64,000 nucleotides of DNA from SVFI01 sp045643145 (GCA_045643145.1 JAZUKG010000101.1:35129-99128), one strand, 5' to 3'. Positions 9,235-18,402 are shown, counted from the stretch's first letter. Notes: generated by a model not told the origin, from the letters alone. Translations and numbers: made by a program.

Positions 9235-10308
9235 TCAGCCTCCCAAAAAATACTTCAATACGAAAATCCCTAATATACCACATGCTACCGGTATAAAATG
9301 TTTCAAAAAGTATACTCTTCTCATTGTTTGAAAATTCGGCAGATTACCCACGATTTTGCCGCTCTGACCATTAACTGCAAATTTATAATCTTTGTTTAAA
9401 TATTTTAGCTGAAATAAATAAACCGGAAACAGATTATACTGTGCAGTCAAATCCGTTTTTAGTTTTCCGCCTGAGCGTTTTACCTTATCATAAGCTCCGG
9501 CCTGTGATGCCAGAATCGAATTTGTCGTATTTTCAATACGGCGTTTGGCCCGGCTTTCAATATCCTCTGACGGTGTATCAAATCGGTCCGCAGTATAACC
9601 GGCCAAATATGCGATATCAAACGGTTTTAGCTGCGACATACTAAAGGGCTCCAGGGAATCCATCAAATCATCTGATATACGTTTGCTGGCATCCACCGGC
9701 ACATCCTGAAAGGCTGCATGTACGCCGCACTTTACATCATAATATGCTGTATCTGTAACCAAATAATCATTTTCCTTATAATGGGTAGCTTTTGTAGCGA
9801 CATATTCCGCTTCTCCGTCCACACTTCCGGAAAAAAGCCAAAACGGAACATAAACACCACTTACTCCCGACATTGCAGCCTGTGAAAAGAAATTTTTCGG
9901 AAGCAGTTTTTTATCCCGGTAAAACTCACTTAACAGTCCCGGCAGTTCATCTGCAGATATTTTAAACGGCAAAATACCGTTTGGTCTCAAATTTCCGCTC
10001 ACCTTATCAGACAACACAATATGATTCCTGCAATAAGGGCATGTCATACTAAACTGCTCCGGTGGGGCAATCAGCTCTGCACCGCAGCTTTCACAATTGT
10101 AAATCGGAAGCTTCTCAGCATCCGGTTGTTCATAGCCTTTTCTAAAATCCTCAAATTTGAAATCTTCCAGGATGCCTTCTGCTTCCACCCTGTTCATATC
10201 AAAGGCAAAAACCGAATCACAAAAATCACAAACTAACATTTGCGTTTTCGGATCAAAATGTGTTACCCCTCCGCACTTGGGACATTTCTGCTCTAATATC
10301 GAACTCAT
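9235..10308 (-). CDS. Zinc-ribbon protein with C-terminal membrane anchor
   Basis: 357 residues. Two zinc ribbons are visible: CPKC...CDFC at the very N-terminus and CESC...CPYC near residues 75-95. A mixed alpha/beta region follows (ILPFKISADELPGLLSEFYR), and the chain ends with one hydrophobic helix (FIPVACGILGIFVLKYFLGG). Such TFIIB-type zinc-ribbon proteins commonly neighbour TPM-domain genes in Clostridia, but no biochemical role is known. The start was moved to the ATG preceded by AAAGGAAAAGTT; the longer frame starts 15 nt earlier. Confidence 0.7.
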   Translation of the reverse strand: MSSILEQKCPKCGGVTHFDPKTQMLVCDFCDSVFAFDMNRVEAEGILEDFKFEDFRKGYEQPDAEKLPIYNCESCGAELIAPPEQFSMTCPYCRNHIVLSDKVSGNLRPNGILPFKISADELPGLLSEFYRDKKLLPKNFFSQAAMSGVSGVYVPFWLFSGSVDGEAEYVATKATHYKENDYLVTDTAYYDVKCGVHAAFQDVPVDASKRISDDLMDSLEPFSMSQLKPFDIAYLAGYTADRFDTPSEDIESRAKRRIENTTNSILASQAGAYDKVKRSGGKLKTDLTAQYNLFPVYLFQLKYLNKDYKFAVNGQSGKIVGNLPNFQTMRRVYFLKHFIPVACGILGIFVLKYFLGG

Positions 10309-10368
10309 AACTTTTCCTTTCATAGTCCTCTTTACACTTTTTCCGATTACCGGCTAACCGGGGCAAAA

Positions 10369-10421
10369 GGCCACGGTATATTAACACAAAAAAGATATGG
10401 TATTAGTATACCATATCTTTT
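10369..10421 (-). terminator. Terminator of the surface-protein gene with ACCGTGG tail (copy E)
   Basis: A perfect 14-bp stem, AAAAGATATGGTAT with ATACCATATCTTTT and loop of four, is followed on the minus strand by TTTTTTGTGTTAATATACCGTGGCC. The final ATACCGTGGCC resembles the ATTTACCGCGGCC seen after four other terminators in this window. The stem also shares GATATGGTA with the structure upstream of the same gene. Confidence 0.8.
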
Positions 10422-10432
10422 CATGGTTAAGC

Positions 10433-13400
10433 TTATTTAACTTTGATAGAAACAACCTTTGTTGTCTTCTGATATTCGCCCTTAGCATCCGCTGTAATTG
10501 TAATCTTGTAGGTACCCTTCTTTGCATTTTTCTTGAAAGTTACGACACCTTTTTTGCTTACCTTAATGAATTTATTCATCTTCTTTGGATACTTTGTTAC
10601 CTTGTAGGTAAGCTTACCGTTTCCGTCTGTCTTTGCATTCAGTTTAACTTTAACTGCCTTTTTGCTCAGTACAGAGGCCTTTACTGCTTTCATCTTTGCG
10701 GTCGTAATTGTCTGATTCTTGAGTGTAACTACAGGTGCCTGACTCGGCTTTGTACTCGGATTTACACTTGGCTTAATACTTGCACTTGGTACTGTACTTG
10801 GTTCTGTACTTGGCTTTGTACTTGGATCTGCGCTTGGCTTTGTACTTGGACTTACGCCCGGATCTGCACTTGGATCTGTACTTGGCTTTGTGCTTGGACT
10901 TACGCCCGGATCTGCACTTGGATCTGTACTTGGCTTTGTGCTTGGACTTACGCCCGGATCTGCACTTGGATCTGTACTAGGTTTTGTACTTGGATCTGCG
11001 CTTGTGCCAGGAGCTGCACTTAATTTTGAAACGGTCTCAAGCTTTGTCGCTGAACAAATTGTACAGGTATATGTTTTTGTTCCCTCTTCTGATTCTGTCG
11101 CTTCTTTCGTAACGATTCCCTCATCAAATGTATGCACTGCCAATTCATCGTTTTCACCACAAGCACATTCTTTCCAGTGATTATCATCATCTGAATACCA
11201 GCTTGTCGAATAGCTATGTGTATGAGGCAATTTTTCGACTACAACCGATGCTCTTCTATAACCGCATATCTCACACTTTTCATACTTGCTGCCTTCTTCA
11301 AATTCTGTTGCTATCTTTTCTGTTGCCCACTCAAAAACATGAGCAGCTACTTCATTTTTCGCACCGCACTCACATTCTGTATAATGCTCTGTGTCATCAT
11401 AACCGTATGTTGGAGAATAGCTATGTGTATGTACCGGTTCTTCCGGTTTAATCACAAAATCTACTGTGGTGGTTCCTATATAATTTCCCATAAAATCTAC
11501 TACATAGGCATAGGTTCCGACTTCAGTTCTTCCGGCCGGTACTGATACTGTATAGTCTGTTCCTTCCACTAATGTATTGCCCTTGGCATCCTTTACAATC
11601 AAGGTTGGATTTTTTTCTGTTCCGTCATAGATGTATTCTGTCAGCGAAAGTGACACATTGGAAGGTCTGCTAAATGGTGTAACTTTAATATCACCGCAGA
11701 AACATGTTTCCAGAATATATCCATCATCCTCCGGAGTAGCAGGAGTCACATACTTGGCATAACTATGTCCCGTTGCAGGTACTACCGTATATGTCCTATA
11801 GGTACAATTATTACAGGTAACAAAGTCCGTCCATCCATCGCTGGTACAACTCGCAGCTGCATCAGTATGATACTCGAGATCATGCGGCAACATGCCTATT
11901 TCTGAGTAGGTAGTATAATCACATCTGCTACATGTATCATATGCATCCCAGCCAATCTCTGTACAGCTCGCACTCTGCGCTGCATGATGCACGAGGTCAT
12001 GTCCCATTGGAATCACCTCATCCCATTCATAGCCACAGTCATCACATACTAAATGCAAAACACCATTTGCAGTACAAGTTTCCGGTGTTGTTACAGTACT
12101 CTGTGTAAAGGAATGAATACAAGCAACGATGTCAAACTGAACATCATAAGTACCCATTGTTGTAAAATCTCCAAGACCGATAATCTGAATAGTAGCAGTT
12201 CCTATGTCTGTATTATCCACATAATTCAAATCATAATCAGTGCCCTTGACCAGTTCCATTACACCGCCGTATTTAATAGTAGGCTCCGGTGTAATCGGAC
12301 TGCCTGAATACTGATACTCAGCATCAATTCCTGACACATCGGAGGTAGTACCATCAATAGTAGCTGTATAAGGTATAAATCCAATACCATAGACATTTGC
12401 ATAAACTTGCGCTTTACTGCCGCCAAATGCTTTGATTGTAGCAGGTCTTTCCGAAACACTATGGAAAGGCTCTACCTCTAAATCGAGATTTTTATTTTCT
12501 ACGATTAATACATCCAACTGCGGACGAATAGAAGACTCCTCTACCTCTTCTACCTGAACAGATAAAATAAGAGTTTTAATACATTTATTATACTGATTAA
12601 TTCCAAATGCATCCTCTGAAATACTTTTGATTTCCGGTGCTGTTTTATAGGAAACATCCGGCTTTGCTCTCGGATATACTTTCATAGCTCCGGTTGCTTT
12701 CTCAATTAATACACCATCTCTTGAAATATATCTGGGATTATCGTCGCTTACATAAATCGCTTCTAAAGCCTTGCTGTTTAATATACTCTGAGGATCTATA
12801 TTCTCAACATAAGAAGCCGGCAAAGTAATCGTTTTATCAGACAAAATATTTAAAGAATTATAAGTTCCCATGCCTTTGAAGCCTTCTTCCAATACCAGCT
12901 TGTCTACGGATACACCATTAGAAATAGCATAACTTCCCAATTGTAAATGATTTCCGCCAAGAGTCAGCGTACCAATTGTACAATAGTAAAATGCTCCCTC
13001 CGAAACCCTCTCAAGAGTCGAAGGAGTCGAATAATCAGAATGATTTCCTCCATATCGATACAAGGTTGTCATGCCGGGATTATATACGCATCCGTCCTGT
13101 GAATAATAATATTCATTCCCCTCGGCAACTGTATAACCGGTTCCGCCTACTATCGTTGAATAAAATGGTTGTCTGAGTCTTTTAAGTGTTTTTGGCAGTG
13201 AAACAGATTCCAGTCCGGCAACTGACCCAAAAACACAGTCTCCCAGTGCTGTAATGCCTTCTTCTACAATAACCTGATGAATTTCGATTCCTGATTTAAA
13301 TGCAGGTTTCGCGTAATCAAAATTCTTGATTGCACCGGTTCCGCTAATCGTCATGGTTTTTGATGTCGTATCAAACTGATAAGTAATATCATTGGTACCA

Positions 13401-13561
13401 TCCTTACAAAAAACTCCGCTGGTCACTAAATAAGGATCAATTGGATCAGTTGCAGCATATACTGCCTTTTCCATTCCCGGAATGCTCAATACGGACAATA
13501 TCATTGCAAAAAGCAATACCAGTTTTGATATTGAATGTACAAGTCGTTGTTTTGTTCTCAT
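10433..13561 (-). CDS. Large secreted surface protein: BspA-type LRR, Cys-pair repeats, Pro/Ser/Thr repeats
   Basis: 1042 residues. A signal peptide (residues 1-35) is followed by a leucine-rich BspA/listeria-type repeat region (about 50-400: FKSGIEIHQVIVEEGITALG, SVSLPKTLKRL), an Ig-like segment with KGTDYDLNYVDN, four or more repeats of about 35 residues carrying a CxxC/Cxx-C pair and a conserved H (TSCTEIGWDAYDTCSRCDY), then TPHTHSYS-type repeats. A Ser/Thr/Pro stalk with three 16-residue repeats (PSTKPSTDPSADPGVS) leads to a Lys-rich C-terminal Ig-like domain. There is no LPXTG, so sorting is not sortase-type. Likely an adhesin-like or cell-surface protein. It lies just downstream of a c-di-GMP cyclase gene. 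Confidence 0.8.
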   Translation of the reverse strand: MRTKQRLVHSISKLVLLFAMILSVLSIPGMEKAVYAATDPIDPYLVTSGVFCKDGTNDITYQFDTTSKTMTISGTGAIKNFDYAKPAFKSGIEIHQVIVEEGITALGDCVFGSVAGLESVSLPKTLKRLRQPFYSTIVGGTGYTVAEGNEYYYSQDGCVYNPGMTTLYRYGGNHSDYSTPSTLERVSEGAFYYCTIGTLTLGGNHLQLGSYAISNGVSVDKLVLEEGFKGMGTYNSLNILSDKTITLPASYVENIDPQSILNSKALEAIYVSDDNPRYISRDGVLIEKATGAMKVYPRAKPDVSYKTAPEIKSISEDAFGINQYNKCIKTLILSVQVEEVEESSIRPQLDVLIVENKNLDLEVEPFHSVSERPATIKAFGGSKAQVYANVYGIGFIPYTATIDGTTSDVSGIDAEYQYSGSPITPEPTIKYGGVMELVKGTDYDLNYVDNTDIGTATIQIIGLGDFTTMGTYDVQFDIVACIHSFTQSTVTTPETCTANGVLHLVCDDCGYEWDEVIPMGHDLVHHAAQSASCTEIGWDAYDTCSRCDYTTYSEIGMLPHDLEYHTDAAASCTSDGWTDFVTCNNCTYRTYTVVPATGHSYAKYVTPATPEDDGYILETCFCGDIKVTPFSRPSNVSLSLTEYIYDGTEKNPTLIVKDAKGNTLVEGTDYTVSVPAGRTEVGTYAYVVDFMGNYIGTTTVDFVIKPEEPVHTHSYSPTYGYDDTEHYTECECGAKNEVAAHVFEWATEKIATEFEEGSKYEKCEICGYRRASVVVEKLPHTHSYSTSWYSDDDNHWKECACGENDELAVHTFDEGIVTKEATESEEGTKTYTCTICSATKLETVSKLSAAPGTSADPSTKPSTDPSADPGVSPSTKPSTDPSADPGVSPSTKPSTDPSADPGVSPSTKPSADPSTKPSTEPSTVPSASIKPSVNPSTKPSQAPVVTLKNQTITTAKMKAVKASVLSKKAVKVKLNAKTDGNGKLTYKVTKYPKKMNKFIKVSKKGVVTFKKNAKKGTYKITITADAKGEYQKTTKVVSIKVK
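10835..10985 (-). repeat. 48-bp tandem repeats encoding PSTKPSTDPSADPGVS
   Basis: Near-identical units with period 48 start at about 10851, 10899 and 10947; each encodes 16 residues. Base-level identity between units implies recent expansion or ongoing homogenisation, so copy number probably varies between strains. Confidence 0.9.
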
Positions 13562-13636
13562 TTTGCTTCTCCTTTTTATCTGATAATTTGAGACATATTT
13601 CGTTTGCCCCCCATGAGCATACTACCCTCTAAAAAT

Positions 13637-13721
13637 AAAAAAAGATATGGTACCCCGACTACTTTTTCCCTTAAAAACAGACGTTTTCAAGAATAGTATC
13701 CCAGGTATACCATACCTTTTT
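13637..13721 (-). terminator. Structured terminator/attenuator between cyclase and surface-protein genes
   Basis: On the minus strand the outer arms AAAGGTATGGTA... and GGTACCATATCTTTTTTT form a long basal stem ending in a T-tract. Enclosed is a second hairpin, CTTGAAAA-CGTCTG-TTTTTAAG, with extra partial pairing between the two. The element is about 85 nt, longer than a simple terminator. No clear promoter is visible between it and the surface-protein start at 13561, so it may control read-through into that gene. Confidence 0.6.
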
Positions 13722-13758
13722 GGCTATATTTTATGCTTTTTTGTTATTTTATCCCATA

Positions 13759-15543
13759 TCACTTTACAGAGGTCTGCTTGTGATATAAGTCCTTGGCGCG
13801 ATACATCTCAAGGTCTGCTGTTCTCTTCCAATCGCCAATAGAACCTCTGATTCCCTCCGAACTAATGAGTCTCGACTCACCAACTGCCATAGACAGCTGA
13901 TAGGTTTCGCCTTCATTATAGGCATCGATTTTTTCATTCAGTCTGGTTCTGTAGGCACTCATGGTTTCCTCATCTGCATCAATCACGACTACAAATTCGT
14001 CTCCACCAATTCTATAACAATGCCCCTTATCACCATATACCTCTCTGATGACATTCGCTGCACCGACAATCAGTTTATCGCCCGCATCATGTCCATAAGT
14101 ATCATTGGTATTCTTCAGACCATTTAAATCAATCATCAGCATAGCCCAGTTTTTAGCTATGTTTTTCTCTCCTTCAATATCCTTTAATAAAAGATCATAG
14201 TCAAATCGATTGCCCAGTCCTGTAAGCGCGTCTTTTTTTGCAATATCTGTCAGCTGCTCATTATAATACTGAAGCTGTCCGTTTATCGTCTCCAGTTCCA
14301 ATGAAATTTCACTGATAAAGGTGGAAAGTCTGGCTGCAAACGGAAGCTTTGAATCATTTAAATCATCCTCATACGAATCTACCGGTCTGTTATGTCTGCC
14401 GTCGCCTTCACGCATAGCTGCGATTACCAGAGTAATGCTATTCTGATTCAGACTTCCTTTTTCTCGCAAAAACTCACCATGCGAAAAGAATCCCATACTG
14501 GACTTTACATTTCTAAACGGATGAATTTCCGTAGTCGGTTTATCCATACCCCAGAATACCTTTCGGGCCGTACAATAGAAAATATGTAAAAGCTCTGCAT
14601 TAAAATCATCCAGATTCTTGGCTGCTGACTTTACTGCATTCATAATGGTATACGGTTCACCATACGAAAGTCTTACCAGAGAACCTACCTCGACGTCCGC
14701 ACTCATAACGATAGAGCCATCCTCATTTCCTGCTGCAGGTGCACGAACAATCTTTACACCGTTATGCTCATACATCATAGGAAACTCCAGACAGTTTACA
14801 AATAAATTATCATCATTTTCAATCTTTAAATAATTCTTGTATACATTGTAAGCAGGCATACCATCAAGCTCATAAATAGTACAACCTTCTGCCTTGGTTA
14901 CCACAAAGCTTCTTCCGATTGGCTGCCATCCGCTAACCTTGAATGAATTCACATAGAAATCTTCTCCGCCAAACAACAACACGACAAGTCCGTTTGGATC
15001 AAAACCACCTACTGACGAGAACACACAAGAATCTGTACTGGTTATATTTCTCGAACATACAATTCCGCCAAACATCTGAATCTCTTCTGCTAAAACATCA
15101 AAATTTTTGGAGAAAACAGTTGGCGATTCCTCATTGATGGTTCTGTAAAATTCAATCGCCTTTACCCATTTATTATTTTCGCATTCCTGAAGAATTGCAT
15201 CCGCTATGTCTTTGGTTGACTGCTTTACCATACTGTATTGCAGCATTTTGAATTTCGTTGTTGGCTTTTCAAATACAGTAATGGCTACTGACAAATCGGA
15301 TGTAATTTCACAATCAGAAACATTTCCTGCTGTAGAGTGACCAAACCAAGGCTTTCCCGGAAATATTTTCTCAATACTTTCCCAAATCGGTCGAACACTT
15401 TCTTCTTTTAAATCGGTTGACATAATATGGAAATACATAGATATATCATCATATGCATATCTCTCAAGCAGTCTTTGCTTGTACAAATCCAAACTATTTT
15501 CAAATCGTTCCTGACTGACAAATTCAATTGTTTTTTTCTTCAT
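13759..15543 (-). CDS. FIST sensor - GGDEF diguanylate cyclase
   Basis: 594 residues, soluble. FIST_N and FIST_C domains occupy about 20-400 (GHSTAGNVSD, VCSRNITSTDSCVFSSVGGF, HIFYCTARKVFWG); FIST is proposed to bind small ligands such as amino acids. The GGDEF domain begins at DALTGLGNRFDYDLL (about 435) with the catalytic GGDEF intact at 513-517. No RxxD inhibitory site is seen in front of it. The enzyme should make c-di-GMP. The ribosome binding site is AAAGGGG. The start is 21 nt after the HD-GYP gene, forming a synthase/hydrolase pair, and the surface-protein gene follows. Confidence 0.9.
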   Translation of the reverse strand: MKKKTIEFVSQERFENSLDLYKQRLLERYAYDDISMYFHIMSTDLKEESVRPIWESIEKIFPGKPWFGHSTAGNVSDCEITSDLSVAITVFEKPTTKFKMLQYSMVKQSTKDIADAILQECENNKWVKAIEFYRTINEESPTVFSKNFDVLAEEIQMFGGIVCSRNITSTDSCVFSSVGGFDPNGLVVLLFGGEDFYVNSFKVSGWQPIGRSFVVTKAEGCTIYELDGMPAYNVYKNYLKIENDDNLFVNCLEFPMMYEHNGVKIVRAPAAGNEDGSIVMSADVEVGSLVRLSYGEPYTIMNAVKSAAKNLDDFNAELLHIFYCTARKVFWGMDKPTTEIHPFRNVKSSMGFFSHGEFLREKGSLNQNSITLVIAAMREGDGRHNRPVDSYEDDLNDSKLPFAARLSTFISEISLELETINGQLQYYNEQLTDIAKKDALTGLGNRFDYDLLLKDIEGEKNIAKNWAMLMIDLNGLKNTNDTYGHDAGDKLIVGAANVIREVYGDKGHCYRIGGDEFVVVIDADEETMSAYRTRLNEKIDAYNEGETYQLSMAVGESRLISSEGIRGSIGDWKRTADLEMYRAKDLYHKQTSVK

Positions 15544-15564
15544 AAGAGCCCCTTTCCTGTCACC

Positions 15565-17922
15565 CTATGCTTTTTTGATATGTATATCTGTTATTGCACA
15601 CTGATCGCCGGTAATACAGCAATATATTTTATCCGCACTATTCGGCAGCTTTGTTTGATTTATCGTCGTAAGTCCGCCATTCTCGGCCAACAAGTTTACG
15701 ACATTGCCTTTTCGAGATATTTTGAGCCTACACCCAACTCCTGCCTTGTTCTTCTGTTTCCACAGACTCCAGTTTTCAAAATCTTCTCCCTTGGATACAG
15801 AGGTCGTATTGACAAATTCGGCATTGTCACACCAGCCTTCACCATCCAGTCTGACAGATGAGATTTCTCTATAACCATTTTCATCATCTGAAATAAACAG
15901 CATAATAATCGGACAATGCCATACTCTTCTCGAAGAAGGCAGGCTCATCGTATGGAAACAAATCTCCATACTCTCTGTAAAGTCTATCATCTCAGAATGA
16001 TTGGATTTCCATCCGTCTATTTGCAGGTTTGGAATATCTCCGACCGGTTTATCAATATAACTGATTTTTTCAGCAATACGAGGAATATAATTCTCTGCTA
16101 CCGGCTCCGGATCAATATCCACATTCAGAATGTCCAGACTACATTGCTCTCCGGTTAACGCCAGATACAAATACCTGGATGCATCATACAAAGCAAATAT
16201 GATTTCGTCCTCTCGCTGCTTTGTTGAAATCGTTACCTGCAAATGATCTTCCTGCTTTACCATCCGAATATGCGCCTTTTGCGGCTGATCGGCTTCCATA
16301 TTCTCCGGTTCCTTGTCCGTGGTATCTTGCTTTACTTTACGAACATAATCGGTAAACACCTTTCCGCCCATATCCACACCGGCAAACTCGATAAAATCCA
16401 TTTCTTCGGATAACGAATTATCCTCCAGATAATATCTCGCATCAGCGGAATCATAAAAAAGAAGTATCGGTAGTCCTCCGCGCTTTAACGGCTTGTATCG
16501 AATATCTATGGAAACCGGACAATCTGTAATACGAATTCCTGCAGATACCTTCGATCTATACCCTGTAAACTCATAGGACAAATCAGCGCCGAATACTTCC
16601 TCGCTTCTGTTTTCTTTCATTTCATACTCTTCATCCAAATCCAAAAGATGAAGCATTATTTTTGCATATTCCGGATCAAACTGGGTTCCGCTCCCCTTTA
16701 CCAGCTCTTCACGAACATACATCCTCGGAATCATATCTCGATAGCTGCGTTTGGAAGTCATGGCGTCATATGCATCTGCAACTGCAATAATTCTCGCGAT
16801 ATTCGGAATATCCTCACCCTTTAGCTTATCCGGATAACCTCTGCCATCATACCTTTCATGATGGTGTCTGGCTCCTACACTAAGAGAAGGCGAAATTAAA
16901 ATCTTTGACAGTATCTCTGCACCCAAAACAGGATGCTGCTTTATAATCGCAAATTCATCATTTGTGAGGGTTCCTTTTTTATTGATAATATCATCTCTGA
17001 TACCAATCTTTCCTACATCATGAAGAAGACCTGCCAAATAGATATCTTCGCATTCCTTCTTTGACATTCCTGACATTTCAGCAATTTCCTTGGCATACTT
17101 TGCTACTCTGTTAGAATGGCCGTGTGTATATGTATCTTTGGCATCAACTGCAGAAGCCAAAGCTTCTACGGTCTGGTTCAGAAGTTCTTTCGCCGTTTTC
17201 TGAATTTCCAGTGCCTTATTCTTCTCACTATCAACTGCTACAACCAAAACCTGGTTTTGATCAGATAGTGCATAGAAATAAATAATAATCGATGAAATGG
17301 CAATACTGATTGAGGTGAGAGAAAGTCCATAAAAGAAAATCTGAACTACACCTGCAATAATAGGAAATGCCACAAATACCAGTAACGAATATAATACCTG
17401 CTTTCGAAAAACACTTCTGTTTTTTATGATAAACACAAATTGAATAGCCGTAATAATCAGAGGCATTAAATAACAGATAATAAATCCATCGGAACGCTGA
17501 TAACGATTGGTTGCATCAATGGTATAATATAGGCCCGTAAATTGCGATATAACCAATAAGGTCAAACCTATTATTACCAATAGTCGGCCCAGATTTAATG
17601 TCTTTTCTTCACTTATTTTATTTTTATTGACAAAAGATAACAGATAATTGTTAAATCCATATAGAACAAGTAAAATAGATGCGTAAACGAGAAAATTGCA
17701 AATACGTACCATCCAGTATCCCAATGTACTCTCATCTCCGCGATAGATATATGCAAAACGATCTGAAATAAGCAATAGCATCGAAAAGAATGCTATCTGT
17801 AAAAAGGAAATCTTTTTATTCCGGTTATCAATCTTCATGAACAGCAAAAACAGGAATATGAAACCACATATTCCACCAAGTAACATCATGAAGTTTAACT
17901 GATGTGTAACGAAAAAATTCAT
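15565..17922 (-). CDS. Membrane HD-GYP c-di-GMP phosphodiesterase with C-terminal beta-rich domain
   Basis: 785 residues. Residues 1-230 hold seven or eight transmembrane helices in the style of a 7TM sensor; then a short coiled linker leads to an HD-GYP domain at about 245-430 with HSNRV, LLHDVGKIGI, HHERYDGRGYP and DAYDAMTS, all catalytic segments present. The last ~300 residues form an extra region not needed for catalysis, rich in beta-type sequence (IVNVSIDIRY-like strands, WHCPIIMLFIS) that I do not recognise. It should degrade c-di-GMP. It is the first gene of the pair with the FIST-GGDEF cyclase. The ribosome binding site is AAAGGGA. Confidence 0.85.
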   Translation of the reverse strand: MNFFVTHQLNFMMLLGGICGFIFLFLLFMKIDNRNKKISFLQIAFFSMLLLISDRFAYIYRGDESTLGYWMVRICNFLVYASILLVLYGFNNYLLSFVNKNKISEEKTLNLGRLLVIIGLTLLVISQFTGLYYTIDATNRYQRSDGFIICYLMPLIITAIQFVFIIKNRSVFRKQVLYSLLVFVAFPIIAGVVQIFFYGLSLTSISIAISSIIIYFYALSDQNQVLVVAVDSEKNKALEIQKTAKELLNQTVEALASAVDAKDTYTHGHSNRVAKYAKEIAEMSGMSKKECEDIYLAGLLHDVGKIGIRDDIINKKGTLTNDEFAIIKQHPVLGAEILSKILISPSLSVGARHHHERYDGRGYPDKLKGEDIPNIARIIAVADAYDAMTSKRSYRDMIPRMYVREELVKGSGTQFDPEYAKIMLHLLDLDEEYEMKENRSEEVFGADLSYEFTGYRSKVSAGIRITDCPVSIDIRYKPLKRGGLPILLFYDSADARYYLEDNSLSEEMDFIEFAGVDMGGKVFTDYVRKVKQDTTDKEPENMEADQPQKAHIRMVKQEDHLQVTISTKQREDEIIFALYDASRYLYLALTGEQCSLDILNVDIDPEPVAENYIPRIAEKISYIDKPVGDIPNLQIDGWKSNHSEMIDFTESMEICFHTMSLPSSRRVWHCPIIMLFISDDENGYREISSVRLDGEGWCDNAEFVNTTSVSKGEDFENWSLWKQKNKAGVGCRLKISRKGNVVNLLAENGGLTTINQTKLPNSADKIYCCITGDQCAITDIHIKKA

Positions 17923-18152
17923 GCTATCGATTCCCTTTTTAATAATAATTCAATACATTTATATCGGCTATTTCCTCCTAAAACATAATAGATAAATATT
18001 GATATTTTCTACTGCGTCCTCCAAAACCTGATTTGAAACCTCTTCACTCTGAAAATATAAATTTCCTGTATAACAGTAATGTACTATATTTCCATATGTA
18101 AGTAAATCATCCGCACCAAATACTATTTCAAAGGACAGAAACTACAAACCAT

Positions 18153-18274
18153 AAGAGCGCGAGACGGCGCACGAGGTCCGGGGGACCTCGGTTTTGCGCG
18201 GACCGGAGCGGAGCGGAGAAACTCGAACCAAGCGTCAGCTTGTGAAGAGCCCTCTGGGGCTCTTCTTTGCACAC
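18153..18274 (-). other. GC-rich hairpin segment downstream of tRNA-Gly with duplicated tRNA 3' end
   Basis: The 15-bp sequence AAGAGCGCGAGACGG that covers the tRNA-Gly 3' end (18317-18331) recurs at 18153-18167. Between them lie two strong hairpins, GAAGAGCCC/GGGGCTCTTC (18244-18265) and CGAGGTCC/GGACCTCG (18172-18190), and an ACTCGAACC block that also resembles the tRNA T-arm. The segment is much richer in GC than its surroundings. It may be a decayed tRNA copy or a trace of site-specific integration; open frames here are not convincing. Confidence 0.5.
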
Positions 18275-18300
18275 AAAAAAGGACATCCATCGGATGTCCT
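18275..18300 (-). terminator. Intrinsic terminator of tRNA-Gly
   Basis: GGACATCC-GAT-GGATGTCC followed by TTTTTT on the minus strand, 21 nt after the tRNA. Outer arms GCACACA/TGTGTGC extend the stem. Confidence 0.85.
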
Positions 18301-18320
18301 TTCTGTGTGCAATAAAAAGA

Positions 18321-18392
18321 GCGCGAGACGGGACTCGAACCCGCGACCCCGACCTTGGCAAGGTCGTGCTCCACCAACTGAGCCACTCGCGC
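18321..18392 (-). tRNA. tRNA-Gly (anticodon GCC)
   Basis: 72 nt on the minus strand. The acceptor stem GCGCGAG pairs with CUCGCGC; the D-arm is GGCUCAGUUGGUGGAGC; the anticodon stem CGACC/GGUCG encloses the loop UUGCCAA with anticodon GCC; the T-arm is GCGGG-UUCGAGU-CCCGU. CCA is not encoded. Confidence 0.95.
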
Positions 18393-18402
18393 ATTTATCA
18401 TT

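Noticed and set aside
10851..10994. Regularly spaced repeats that might suggest a CRISPR array
   Set aside because: The repeats are directly adjacent with no spacers, in frame, and encode a 16-residue stalk unit.
10397..11023. 208-codon plus-strand frame rich in Cys, Trp and Thr
   Set aside because: It is the reverse complement of the Pro/Ser/Thr repeat region and C-terminus of the surface protein; the composition is an artefact of the repeats.
13562..13760. Possible c-di-GMP riboswitch before the surface protein
   Set aside because: Neither the GEMM-I nor the class-II conserved bases are visible; only an unassigned structured terminator can be supported.
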